Positions 6,496-6,889 of a stretch of 6,889 nt of DNA are shown here, piece after piece. The stretch comes from Candidatus Bipolaricaulota bacterium (GTDB lineage Bacteria; Bipolaricaulota; Bipolaricaulia; UBA7950; UBA9294). Position numbers and translations under genes: made by a program. The notes under the pieces are model-generated. The model searched no databases and was not told where the DNA came from. It saw only the letters and a program-made list of their open reading frames with translations. The stretch covers positions 1 through 6,889 of the forward strand of contig JAJOKK010000121.1 of assembly GCA_021129875.1 (NCBI GenBank), read 5' to 3'. Numbering within the stretch: position 1 is the first letter of the stretch; each line of letters starts with the position of its first letter.

Positions 6496-6524
6496 AGTAT
6501 AACGAACGTTCGTTCGGTTGTCAA
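6496..6524 (-). promoter_or_regulatory. Sigma-70-type promoter of the tetR-exporter operon
   Basis: On the minus strand a perfect TTGACA (6519-6524) is followed by exactly 17 bp and TATACT (6496-6501, one base from TATAAT). The predicted +1 is near 6489, only 3 nt before the tetR ATG at 6486, so the mRNA would be almost leaderless. It is the only near-consensus promoter I found in the window, and no other promoter is needed for the four-gene operon. Confidence 0.85.
6501..6514. promoter_or_regulatory. TetR-type palindromic operator AACGAACGTTCGTT
   Basis: This perfect 14-bp palindrome sits in the promoter spacer and touches the -10 box. The overlapping CGAACG-TT-CGTTCG (6503-6516) is a second perfect register, which would suit two dimers or a longer site. 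GAACG/CGTTC half-sites of this kind are common for AcrR-like TetR proteins. A bound repressor here would block RNA polymerase directly. Confidence 0.8.
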
Positions 6525-6889
6525 GTAACCCGACAGGGTCTTTCCCTGCAAGACCGATAGGTCCTCAAGATTGGTGATCAAAACACAAGGAAGGCTTCAA
6601 GAATATCAGCCTCCGGCCACTCAAAAGTTCGAAAGTCGTCCGCCAGACTCCACGACACAACGAAACCCAGACTCCGGATCTTCGAACAAACATCTGGGGG
6701 GGTGATTGATTGTATGTGTTAGGGTCGGATCTTGAATTGCCATGTTTTCGTGCACTTCACGGACGCTCCAATTCCCGGAATCCCGGGGACGCATACCATG
6801 ATTCCTCAGGGAGGAGCCTAAAATAGTGAGAAGCTCTGATTCTTGCGAATTAAGGGTTACACTACTAAAGGGGTCTACCATTGTATTTT
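6525..6889. other. Upstream edge; possible remnant of a minus-strand gene
   Basis: No secure gene. One minus-strand frame is open from the window edge (ATG at 6881) to a TGA at 6621, 86 residues, with no Shine-Dalgarno and no family I know. A second minus frame is open from about 6718 to a TGA at 6578 and reads more like protein (GFVVSWSLADDFRTFEWPEA). It has no good start of its own. The two frames could be one gene joined by a one-base slip in the C7 run (G7 on the plus strand, 6696-6702). Only short hairpins (5 bp at 6534-6548, 4 bp at 6552-6563) lie between this and the promoter, so no terminator is called. Confidence 0.3.

Overview
The window looks like chromosomal DNA from a Gram-negative-type bacterium with a two-membrane envelope. 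The evidence is an RND/MMPL exporter, a periplasmic LolA-like protein and two signal peptides. I cannot name the phylum from the sequence. Every gene I support lies on the minus strand, so transcription runs from high to low coordinates.

Right part (about 2183-6524): one tight four-gene operon. It starts at a consensus sigma-70-type promoter (TTGACA, 17 bp, TATACT at 6524-6496). A perfect 14-bp palindrome in the spacer is the likely operator for the first gene, a TetR-family repressor (5872-6486). Next come a small exported protein of unknown function (5436-5879, overlapping tetR by 8 nt), an 800-residue RND-superfamily exporter (3031-5433, 2 nt gap) and a periplasmic lipoprotein-sorting, LolA-like protein (2183-3019, 11 nt gap, with its Shine-Dalgarno overlapping the exporter stop codon). 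The likely logic is that a hydrophobic ligand releases the TetR protein, the exporter moves a lipid-like substrate out of the inner membrane, and the soluble partner proteins carry or hand it on. The substrate is unknown.

Left part (260-1867): an AbiE-type (type IV) toxin-antitoxin pair. The antitoxin/repressor abiEi is intact. The toxin abiEii begins at a GTG that overlaps the abiEi stop as GTGA, behind a good GGAGG. As given, it needs two one-base corrections, in a GG and a TTT run, to read as a normal 263-residue protein. It is therefore either a pseudogene or carries two indel errors in the sequence.

Between the two parts (1868-2182) lies a perfect 34-bp inverted repeat with an 11-nt loop and extra copies of a TGTCGGAT-like word. 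This may be a mobile-element-derived miniature repeat or a strong hairpin. The right edge (6525-6889) has no secure gene, but may hold the decayed or frameshifted tail of one. Both putative promoters (tetR and abiEi) place transcription starts within 0-3 nt of the start codon, suggesting leaderless or near-leaderless mRNAs for the two regulators, whereas the downstream genes have Shine-Dalgarno sequences.
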